Made by a program: the position numbers and the translations under genes. DNA of 64,000 nucleotides, taken from the NCBI GenBank assembly GCA_944989445.1, contig CALYLW010000313.1:273501-337500 (forward strand). The letters run 5' to 3'. This stretch comes from Ampullaceana balthica (taxonomy: Eukaryota > Mollusca > Gastropoda > Lymnaeidae). Below, one piece after another: positions 49,955 through 61,900 of the stretch. Below the pieces are notes generated by a model. That model did not search any database, had not been told where the DNA came from, and saw only the letters and a list, made by a program, of their open reading frames with translations. Each line of letters starts with the position of its first letter. The stretch's first letter is position 1.

Positions 49955-52900
49955 TCATTTCTTGTCTAGAACTGGCTGCAATGGTACAACCAGACTGTCC
50001 AGCTCCCGCTTATGTCCAGTCTCTGACAGCCAAATCTGTGGACAGCCAGAGTTTAGGATGTTAATAAAGTGGTAGACACCGAGCAGTGGTCAGTGCAGTA
50101 AGGAGAGATAAAAACACACTGAGTTGGCTACAATGGTATCTATAAGGTTTCTTTAACTTGACTTTATTGCTACACAACATTATCGAACATTCTGCAAAAA
50201 GGTTTAGTTTTTACTTATGAAGGAGAAAAAACCCAAATCAGTCTACATAATATGATAGGTCAAATAAAATTTAAATTTTTTTTTAAAAACAATATAAAAT
50301 AATCTTTGTGTGAATGACCCATTATACACAGGGAAATGGTAATGAAGATCAACTATAGCCAGTTAACAGCCCAGTGTAAAACACAACGTCTGACTTACGT
50401 GAAATCTGGATTCCACTAATGTCTGAAACTCTTTTCTCTGCTCACGGGACAGACCAGCTTCCTTGACCATGTGTTGCCAGGTATCAATCTGTTTCTGTCT
50501 TTTGTTGAGCTCCTTCTGGTAATAAGTGGGTAGGCTGCCAGGGATGGCCTGCCACACAATACAAGTCAACAATGACGTCAATGCAAGAGTAGCAGTAGAT
50601 AGACAGTTCAAATTATTCAGTGGTTAGATATATTCCCGTTTCATTAGCCTACATAAAAGGTAATGGCTGTATGGAATGGATGTGTGAGCCCAGCAGGGAC
50701 AGATGTTTTGAGAGGCATAAAAAAAGCTGGGAAAACAGCTGACAACTCTACATGTGACTAAAAACAAAAAAAACCATTAATTTTCTCAACACAAAATTAT
50801 AAAACCAAATATTTGGAACGGCATGAAGTTATTTACAAATAAAATCATTCTTGCTGTTTAATTTAAACAGATTAAGTTCCTGCTCACCCACAACCACACT
50901 GAGTTAACCTGGTGAATGTTAAATGTTTAGATAGAGAATTGTTTGTTCTAAATATGTGGTAACATTAACCCTATTTACCTGATTTTTTGTTTACATTGGA
51001 CTCACACATAGAATAGAGAGTGGTTTCTCTAGGCCTACACAGCAATGTTTCATGACATGGATGAAGAATTTCAGTTTAGACCAACGGTGGCCAAACTGCG
51101 GCTTGCGAGCCGCATGCGGCTCTTCTGTGTTCACATTGCGGCTCCCAAACAATTTATGAAATTAACAATTTTTATTTAAAACATAAAAATATAATATTAA
51201 AATAAGTGATTTAAACAAAATCTCTACTGAAACAAAGGATTGAAAATAATTTCAATTTATCTGAATTAAGAAAAAGCAGGCTTGCCGAGTTAAAGTTTTG
51301 AATGTGTCAGCAATAGTAGAGGACACTACTTTCTGATCTGCTTTTAGCACATAAGGTGTTATTTCAACTGAGGCAAGTTATGCCATGCCATCGCTTTGAT
51401 TACTTTGAATATTGCTTGTGCTTAACGGCTTTTCTCTGACAGAATTTTGCACCAGAATTACTAGCTAACAACCAGATTTAAAGAAACTTGCTAGTTCTAA
51501 GGAGAATCATAACATTTAATGTTGAATATAATTTTGAGTCTAAATGAGTGTGTTTCTATTAATAAAATTTACATATTTAAATATTTGTTAATTGTGTAAA
51601 TGTAACGAATATATTTCTTCCACATATGAATTGTGCTAAAACCATTGAAACGTTTAAATCATTAAATTCGGATACAAAATAATTTATAAAAATATACCAC
51701 AAAAGGAAGTTTTCATTGCGAGTGAGGTCATGACCCATAGTGTTTCCATGCGGCTCTGAACAATATTTTTAATTTTTAAAATGGCTCACAGTTACTACAG
51801 GTCTGGCCACCCTTGGTTTAGACTGAAACCTTCAGCTACAACAGTCTTGTTAAAATCTGATGTCAATGGTAACTCTACAGAAGAAAGGTAACCTTACCTT
51901 GGTGGAGCCTTGCATCTCAAAAGGTACAGAGAAGGGGTAAAACTCTGACTCGGGCAGGATCTGCCAGACTGGCTGTTCATCTCTGTGATCAGGGCCTGGG
52001 TTGGTGCAGGGATCAAACAAAAGATCTTAAGGCGGGTGGTATTGATGGATCAAATAAAAGATCTTAAGGCGGGTGGTATTGATGGATCAAATAAAAGATC
52101 TTAAGGCAGGTGATCAAACAATAGATTTTAAGGCGGGTGATTAAACAAAAGATCTTAAGGCGGGTGATCAAACAAAAGATCTTAAGGCGGGTGATCAAAC
52201 AAAAGATCTTAAGGCGGGTGATCAAACAATAGATTTTAAGGCGGGTGATCAAACAAAAGATCTTAAGGTGGGTGATCAAACAAAAGATCTTAAGTCGGGT
52301 GATCAAACAAAAGATCTTAAGGCGGGTGATCAAATAAATGTTGCCTTATATGTAAGAGGGTTATATCAGCTCTGGGATAGGCTCTAAATATTAATAATAA
52401 AAACTCATTTTAAACATAAATAATTTTTCTTTGATGACAGAATACAAATATTTTTATATATGTATACAAATTATTCGAATTTGATTTATCAAAAGATAAC
52501 ATAGTCATTTGTTTAGTTAATGCTGAAATTTAGTCTCTAAACAATTTAAAGGACTGTTCATGTCAATAAATTGTCACTGCTTTTTCATTGAGATTTATTA
52601 GTCTTCTAAATTCTAATGTTTGTAGGGTTAGAGGCTCGCACACTTGTCATATTGATTAAATAAACCAGGGTAAAGATGTGATTGGTTCAAATCTAAACAT
52701 CCCCATCAATGTTCACTTTAAGGTTCATTGTTCCGTGTAAAAAAACACTTGTGTACAAAGTTGCACAGCATTAATGTTTTGCACAATATTTTACAAATTT
52801 TGCTGCACGGTAATGCTAAACTGCTGCGCAGCTTCAGTCAGATATCTGCACGGCCGAGCAGCTTAAAGAGAACATTGATCCCCATGTTCATACTAACTGA

Positions 52901-55900
52901 CCAATGCACAACGGCTGATCCCAGAGGTTAGGTGCTGTGCCGATGCCCGCTTTCAACATGTGGTCCTCTAAGGTCGGGTAGAAGGTGTGGTACGGTGCCA
53001 GCATGATGGTATCATTCCCACTCAGCAGCATGGGGCGATGGGGTGTCAGCAGGTAGAGTGTGCACAGGGTGGAACCGCTGGGGACATCATCAAAATACCA
53101 TCAATTACTTTATTAAAATTGCTTTTTTCAATTCGTATGGGAGTTGTGGGCAATGTTCCCTGTTAAGTTTCATTGATTCATGTCACAAAAATAAACTCGT
53201 AGGCAAAGTTGTACAGCATCCATTTTTGTGTGTGCAGAATTTTACATCTCACAAACACACATATATTATACATAACAAAATCAGCTGTGCGGTAACTCTT
53301 AATTAACTGCTGCATGATGTTTGGCAGAATGTAGCCTGGCTACGCAGCCTAAGAGGAAATATTGGTTGTGGATCATTTGGCTTTTATAAAAACTGGTCGC
53401 ATCCAGAAAAAAAAGATTGGGAACCTATGGCTTAATGTGTTATCTAAACAAAACAGTAACAATTATAAAAGACAAATAATGTAACAAAAATTGTTAATTT
53501 AAGTTTCCATAACTAACTGAATTATTCCACCTTTAAAAAAATCCCACAATATTCCATTATTCAAAATGACTATTCTAATTATTCAACGGACCTGATCATA
53601 AAGCTACGACAAGGGGCAATAACTGTGACATTCTCACATCCGCTGACATGAACAGTAGCCTCAACTGGTCCCAAGATCAGAGTTGTGTTCCTGCACTTCT
53701 CGATAGTCACAGACCTGGCAGAGACAATCAGATACAATGACATGTCAATAGTCACAGACCTGGCAGAGACAATCAGATACAATGACATGTCAATAGTCAC
53801 AGACCTGGCAGAGACAATCAGATACAATGACATGTCAATAGTCACAGACCTGGCAGAGACAATCAGATACAATGACATGTCAATAGTCACAGACCTGGCA
53901 GAGACAATCAGATACAATGACATGTCAATAGTCACAGACCTGGCAGAGACAATCAGATACAATGACATGTCAATAGTCACAGACCTGGCAGAGACAATCA
54001 GATACAATGACATGTCAATAGTCACAGACCTGGCAGAGACAATCAGATACAATGACATGTCAATAGTCACAGACCTGGCAGAGACAATCAGATACAATGA
54101 CATGTCAATAGTCACAGACCTGGCAGAGACAATCAGATACAATGACATGTCAATAGTCACAGACCTGGCAGAGACAATCAGATAAAATGACATGTCAATA
54201 GTCACAGACCTGGCAGAGACAATCAGATACAATGACATGTCAATAGTCACAGACCTGGCAGAGACAATCAGATACAATGACATGTCAATAGTCACAGACC
54301 TGGCAGAGACAATCAGATAAAATGACATGTCAATAGTCACAGACCTGGCAGAGACAATCAGATACAATGACATGTCAATAGTCACAGACCTGCAGAGACA
54401 ATCAGATACAATGACATGTCAATAGTCACAGACCTGGCAGAGACAATCAGATACAATGACATGTCAATAGTCACAGACCTGGCAGAGACAATCAGATACA
54501 ATGACATGTCAATAGTCACAGACCTGGCAGAGACAATCAGATACAATGACATGTCAATAGTCACAGACCTGGCAGAGACAATCAGATACAATGACATGTC
54601 AATAGTCACAGACCTGGCAGAGACAATCAGATACAATGACATGTCAATAGTCACAGACCTGGCAGAGACAATCAGATACAATGACATGTCAATAGTCACA
54701 GACCTGGCAGAGACAATCAGATAAAATGACATGTCAATAGTCACAGACCTGGCAGAGACAATCAGATACAATGACATGTCAATAGTCACAGACCTGACAG
54801 GGACAGTTAAAATGCCTTACTGTCACTGAGTTTAGAAAGTAAGTACAAAAAATGAACAATGTATTACCTGAGTGGTGAGAGGAGGTACAGGAATGAGTGA
54901 TGGCTTCGATGGATTTTCACTGTGCTCATTTCCAAAGTACCAGAGCTCTGTAGAGATAGTATTTAATGTACAGGCCTCAGAATGAAAAGACATGACTAGT
55001 TTGAACCAGATATTCTTATTTCAATCAATAAGTTGATGGACTACTTGAAAACAAAAATACATTTTTTAAATGTGCCAGCAGGATATTAAAAGGAAAAATA
55101 AGAAAACATGAAATAAAGTTCTACTATTGCAAATATTTCTCAATTTTATACAGCAAGAGACTTTTCTATTGAACTCAACCCACTCTCTATCTCTACATAT
55201 ACCTACTGTTCAACTTCATTGTGCTTTAAAAATTATACTCTCTTGGAATTCCAACTTTTCCTTTATGCAGTTATAAAATGTTCAAAGCTATGATTAGCCA
55301 GGCTATTGTGACCATTAAATTCCTACTTACCCTGGCTATACTTATGCTTAAATTCCTAATTTACCCAGATTATTACACACCATTAAATTCCTAACTTACC
55401 CTGGCTATTACATACTACTGAATTCCCAACTCAGGCTGGCTATTTTGTACCATTGAATTCCTAACTTAGCCTGGCCATAACATACCATAAAATTCCTAAC
55501 TTACCCTGGCTATTGTCTGTTTGCTGACTTGACTCATGATGATCATTTTGTTCCTGTAGGAAGAAAAACAAAACTATCCAAATATTGATTAGATGTGCAC
55601 TCCAGTTAACAAATTTATCCAAATATTGATTTGATGTACACTCCAGTTAACAAATTTATCCAAACTATTGATTAGATGTACACTGCAGTTAACAAATTTA
55701 TCCAAATATTGATTAGATGTACACTCTAGTTAAAAAATTTATCCAAATAGTGATTCGATGTACACTCAAGTTAAAATTAATTAATTAACACTGCAAATTG
55801 CGAAAATGTCATTTAAAAAATGTGGCTATTTTAGAATTTTGTTCTTGGTAAGTTTTAAAGGAAGGCAGAACAAAATGTCACATAAATATAAAGAATGAAT

Positions 55901-58900
55901 TTTCCTCGCAAAAAAGATACTGCTCAATAATGATATCTTAGAATCGTTCACCTGTTATAATCTTAGTATGTTGACATTTCATAATTAAGTTTTTGTTAAT
56001 GTGTCACATCCAGCTATTGTAAATGTATAACTTATTATTGTTTATATATCAGATCTAAACATTGTTCATGATGTATCAGACATTTGTTCATTTATAAATG
56101 ACTACATGTTTAAACAAAGGGACAACCCTTTGTTCATCTAGTTTTATGTTCAAGAGTCTCCAGGGGTATTAACAAATGGTCAGTACTTCTATAGGAGCTA
56201 CTTATTATATCTGACCAATACTAGGCTTTAGAAGATCACTGTTTCAGATCTGCTCATGTAAAGGGATATTTATAGTAGCAACATTGTTGTAATTTCTTGT
56301 CTACATTTCTCTTCATGTGTCACACATGTTAAAATTACCCTTTGACAAACTCTTTAGGAACTGACGGAGCGTTCGTTGCTATTTTCCCCCTCTTGTGACT
56401 CTGGTCAGATTTCTGATCCTCCCCTGAAAACAACACATGAAATGTTTTTATAAGCAGTACCCTGAAGAGCAGAAGCACCCAATCAGTAAAGACAGCACAA
56501 TTCATGTGGACAGTGGTGCTGAAGAGCAGAAGCACCAAATCAGTAAAGACAGCACAATTCATGTGGACAGTGGTGCTGAAGAGCAGAAGCACCAAATCAG
56601 TAAAGACAGCACAATTCATGTGGACAGTGGTGCTGAAGAGCAGAAGCACCAAATCAGTAAAGACAGCACAATTCATGTGGACAGTGGTGCTGAAGAGCAG
56701 AAGCACCAAATCAGTAAAGACAGCACAATTCATGTGGACAGTGGTGCTGAAGAGCAGAAGCACCAAATCAGTAAAGACAGCACAATTCATGTGGACAGTG
56801 GTGGATGAATAATGAACAAATATATGCCAAGATTTTTATAAGTGATATCTTAGAAATTATTTCCATTTCTTTGCCAGGATAATTTATTAGACAACAGCCA
56901 GACATTAAATTAAAACAAAGATGTTTTAAGAGGCTCAACTCAAACTGGTCCAGTTTACCTATGAAAGGCCAAGACAGCCTGGTCCCCGAGGCTATACAAG
57001 CAGACACGTTGAAAGGGTTCTGAACCAGGCATTCTTTCAACCACATGGTGAACTGACGTGTTGGAAAGGTCTTGGTGGCCTGGGGAGTTGGGTTTTATAC
57101 AAATGTTTCAGTTATTCATGTTTATTGTCACAGCTGGGCAGTAGCTCTTGTGAGAATAACTGGCATTACTTTGATAAAACTACATAGCTATGAGGAATGA
57201 ATGTGGCCTTAAACTTAGCATCTTTCCATTGTCTTTGAATTAAATGTACTTGTATGAATGAATAACTTTTATGATAACTTGTATGAATGAATGATGTGTA
57301 TGAATGACTTGTATGAATGACTTGTTTGAATGGCTTGTATGAATACTTGTATGAATGAATGGCTTGTATATATACTTGTATGAAATGAATGACACGTATG
57401 ATGACTTGTATGAATACTTTTATGAATAAATGACTTTTTATGATGCCTTCTATGACTGAATGACTTGTATGAATGACTAGTAACTCTTGTATTTAAATGC
57501 TCATGTTTGCGTGCATGTGATGTTGCTGCCATAAAGAAGACAACTCTTGGTATCTATGTCCACAATGGATTTTATCTGATTTATGTATTTAGTAATGTTT
57601 GCATCAATGTTTAATGTCTGAAATAATGTCCATAACTATTGGTCATTGGGTATTGTGCCATTTGTGAAAAACAATAACAATAACAATGACTATAACAATA
57701 ACAATGACTATAACAATAACAATGACTATATCAATAACAATGACTATAACAATAACAATGACTATATCAATAACAATGACTATAACAATAACAATGACTA
57801 TATCTTATGTTTTTAAAATATTTGTTCAAGCGTGGAAGAGTCTGAGATGTCCAATTAAACTCATAATAAAGTGAATGCATTATTTAGCCGTCATCAGTGG
57901 CCATTGTTAGGGCCTGAGGTTAAAAGAAGAACATTTCAGCATCTGAGACTGAGGTAGATTGGAACAGAGACCTTTTGATAGCCTGAAAGCTGCTGAACTG
58001 TCTGGAGACAAGCAAGGTCATGGAGCGGCATCAGGGACCTGTCACAAGAAATAATAAAATGGCTGGTAGGTAGCTTACGAAACATATTTTACTAAATAAA
58101 ATATTCTTGTTAAACTATTTTTAAATTTCATTTTGGAAGAGAATAGTACATTTTTAAAAATGATTTTTATAAAATCAAGAAATTATATAGTAAAAGTTAT
58201 TTTTTTAATAATTTATTTAGCCATCAATTTGTTTGTTTCTAAATATTTTGATAGAGCATATGAGGTATTGTAGACTCACGGTGAGATATCTGTCCTGCCA
58301 ATGAGGACAAAGCCTAAGGCCTCCACAGCCTCCAGGGACAAATGTTTGGGTAGAGGAGCTCCTCCCACAGCTGGAAGTCAGAACAAAGAAGGTCTGTTAG
58401 ATTCAATATCTCACACACAGTTTTCCCATTTCTATCAATATTTATATACACATACATATCAATCTTATATTATATCAACTAAACAAACTGTCATTTTCGT
58501 GTCCCACCTTCATCTGAGATAAGGTCTGTCAGCTCTCCAATGTTGTTCTGTATAAACAGGTGGTGACTGTGGTCATCCAGTGACTGGGAAAAATGCCATT
58601 GGTTAATAATTCTGTGGTCATTTTCTTACATAAACCATTACATATAAGATGACCAAGGGTTAATCCTGTAGTAATTATTTAACATAATTTAATGCACTTA
58701 AAAATGATAATAATAAAGTGTGTATTGTTTCATAACCTTAGTGATATATACATGTATTACAATATTACAGTATCTTTTGTAGTAATATATAGTGGAAGGG
58801 AATATTCAACATATGGATTTAAGCTGGGATATTTTGAAGGGAATATTTCTTACTTTAGTGGTTCCTCCTCTAGGAGTAGACCTACCATCCAGGTCACAGG

Positions 58901-61900
58901 TTGTGGCTGAACTTGATGTACTGGGCCACCTTAGGGAACTGGGGTCAAGGCTTCATACTTTAACACTGTTGATAGTAACAAGTCCTCTAATTCTTTAAGA
59001 AATACGTAAATACGGACAGAGCCAAGCTAGTATCACACATTTCTACTGAACATGGCCTTAAAGCCCAGACCTATGTCACACAATGCTGCTTGCCCCATCT
59101 ATCTAAAAAATAAAAAATAACTTGTAGCACATTGTGTGACTGAAATTTAAAAAAAACATGTATACATACAATCAGTTGATGTTCACTCTCAAAGTGACAT
59201 TTAGGATTTTTAAAAAAAACTTAAACTTTCCATCCAGGTCCTATCAATCCTACTGATTGTCTAAAACTTTCCATCTAGGTCCTATCAATCCTACTGATTG
59301 TCTAAAACTTCCTCAGAACAAGGATACTCATCCCCTGCAACCAACGAAGTCCTCAGTGACATTCTGTAGAGTTGCTGCATGCTCAGAAATATAACAAATT
59401 TGTAGAGATTCACAGATTCACGGGCTGCCAGTTTGGCTGGTTGGTCAAAGAAATTAAACATGGATTGTTAAATGGGTTAGTGTTAGTGCATGATCAAAAA
59501 CATGTTCACTCAAGTAAATAACACTTGATCCTATTCTAGAAATGTTCACATGTTCACTCAAGTAAATAACACTTGATCCTATTCTAGCAATGCTCACATG
59601 TTCACTAAAGTAAATAACACTTTATCCTATGCTAGAAATGAAAGCCCTATCTTGTTTGAAGTTATTGCAAAATAGTACTAAAGTATGATAAAACAGGATA
59701 CTTGGAAATTACATTAAAAAGCATTTACTTTTCTCATGCAGGCAATGCAAGCCGAAATAAATGTTTTAATTTACTACAAAAACAGAGTATTTTAATCTTC
59801 ACTGCTTTGAATCAATGACTCACATCTTTCATGCTGATCTTTACACAGAGCAAATCTTTCATTTTTTTCCATACATTCTATTGATGAGGGATTCTCTGTA
59901 AAAAACTGACAAGTCTGAAAATACCTATGTAAGAAAAAAGATTAAAAGAGTAAGTTCTTCAATTTTCATATATTTCTAGAGCTTAAAAACGAAAACACTG
60001 TCAATGTGTCATTGACTAATAATGGTGTGTAGTGATTCTATGTAATTGACTAATAATGGTGTGTAGTGATTCTATGTAATTGACTAATAATGGTGTGTAG
60101 TGATTCTATGTCATTGACTAATAATGGTGTGTAGTGATTCTATGTATTGACTAATAATGGTGTGTAGTGATTCTATGTCATTGACTAATAATGGTGTGTA
60201 GTGATTCTATGTCATTGACTAATAATGGTGTGTAGTGATTCTATGCCAATGACTAATATGGTGTGTAGTGATTCTATGCCATTGACTAATAATGGTGTGT
60301 AGTGATTCTATGTCATTGACTAATAATGGTGTGTAGTGATTCTATGTCATTGACTAATAATGGTGTGTAGTGATTCTATGTCATTGACTAATAAAGCAGT
60401 TGCCACAATTTTTTACCTCATAAGTCGCCAAACTATAGAGGTTTCATTAGTAGACCATAATGTAAATGGCTATATAGCCATCTTTATGCAAACTGTTTTG
60501 TTGATTTTCTTTTTGAAGGGTGATGGATTATGCTAAATTTTGAATTGAATTAAAGTCCTTTGAGCACATGACTAGGCTATTATTTAGAGTTGAATTCATT
60601 GAATTCATAAGCAAATTCATAAAATTTGTGATTCCTCCTAAACTTTTAATGTTTCTCAAGATAGTTTGAGTTTTCAGGGACAAAAATAAAATTAAATTAC
60701 AGAAGATTTCCAGTATTTTCATGGAGGAAGTATAAACTTCCAGGACATTAACTAAAAATTAAGCCAGTGGTAAAAACATGAATCTAATACATGAATCTCT
60801 TCACCTTATCCTCTGTAAAAACGTGAAGTTTAAATAAAAATGTGTCATTTAAGTTCAGGAGTTTTCCAGGATTTGCTACATATTTTTTTTAACCCAGAAG
60901 GCTCTATGAACCATGTATTACCAGTTTAACACATATAAAAGTAAAATTTTAAAAAACCAATGTAAGTAATGTAAATGAATAACTGTACGATTGGGCTTCC
61001 GTTTGAAAGCTTGTAAATAACTTTCACTTTCTTTTCTCTTTGTACTAAAACAAGTTTATAAGTAATTCACTGATTTTTGTCCACCCTTGTTTCTACAGCA
61101 CATATACAATTGTCAAGCCTGAAAACATTATGCCACGCCATATGAGCCAAACAGCTCCAGATTAGAGTATTTACATTAAGGGATTTAAACTATCAGATTG
61201 TGCATGGAACGGCTTGCAAATGACGTCTAAATTATTTTACTGATCCCTAATTAAAACCTAACTAAGAAAGCAGACAGATCAGTATCAGTTTTAATTTTAA
61301 AATTGAATACCTACATAATAACAATCACATTTCATGACATGAACAAAATAATTGACTCACATCCATGCGAGGTCCTCTGAAAGATGAAGCTTGTTGCACG
61401 CAATGTGCTGCCACATAGAGTAACTGTTGTGGAAATATTCAAAGGCATTAGACTGCTCCAACTATTTTTTAAACAATTTTTACAATTAATTCTCTCAATT
61501 ATATTAAGAATTTTTGTTTCAGTCATTTTCCTCAAAGATCAATATTTAAGGATATTGTTCTCCAAATTAAAGCACCATCCAAAAATTTATTTATGACTTT
61601 ATTTCTATCTTTGTAAACTTAATAACTTCTGGAATTTTTTATGTAAAATAAACTATACCTTAGTCTTGGAAAACCGGTGCTACCTTTATTTTTTGAGTAT
61701 ATAACAATCTTGCGAATATTCTGAAAGTAAAGGGACAACATTTTTAGAGGATGGAAATGGGAGATTTAAAAAAAAATTATTATTTACATGACATAACACT
61801 TTGACATTTTTAATTTAAACTTCTTTTGTTGAATTTCAGTTTAAGTACTTTAAAACAAGTTTTATTTTATGAATCAGCCAAATAGTTCTAATTATAAATT

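Noticed and set aside
52064..52333. 89-codon leucine-rich protein on the minus strand
   Set aside because: Product of the 27-bp repeat.
53579..54789. Long minus-strand frames (268 and 135 codons) and plus-strand frames through the 45-bp array as proteins
   Set aside because: They are open because the repeat length is a multiple of three. Only the TBCCD1 exon part at the low end is conserved.
56335..56812. Repeat proteins in both directions across the 57-bp array
   Set aside because: A by-product of a unit divisible by three. Only exon 10 (56339-56423) is supported by homology.
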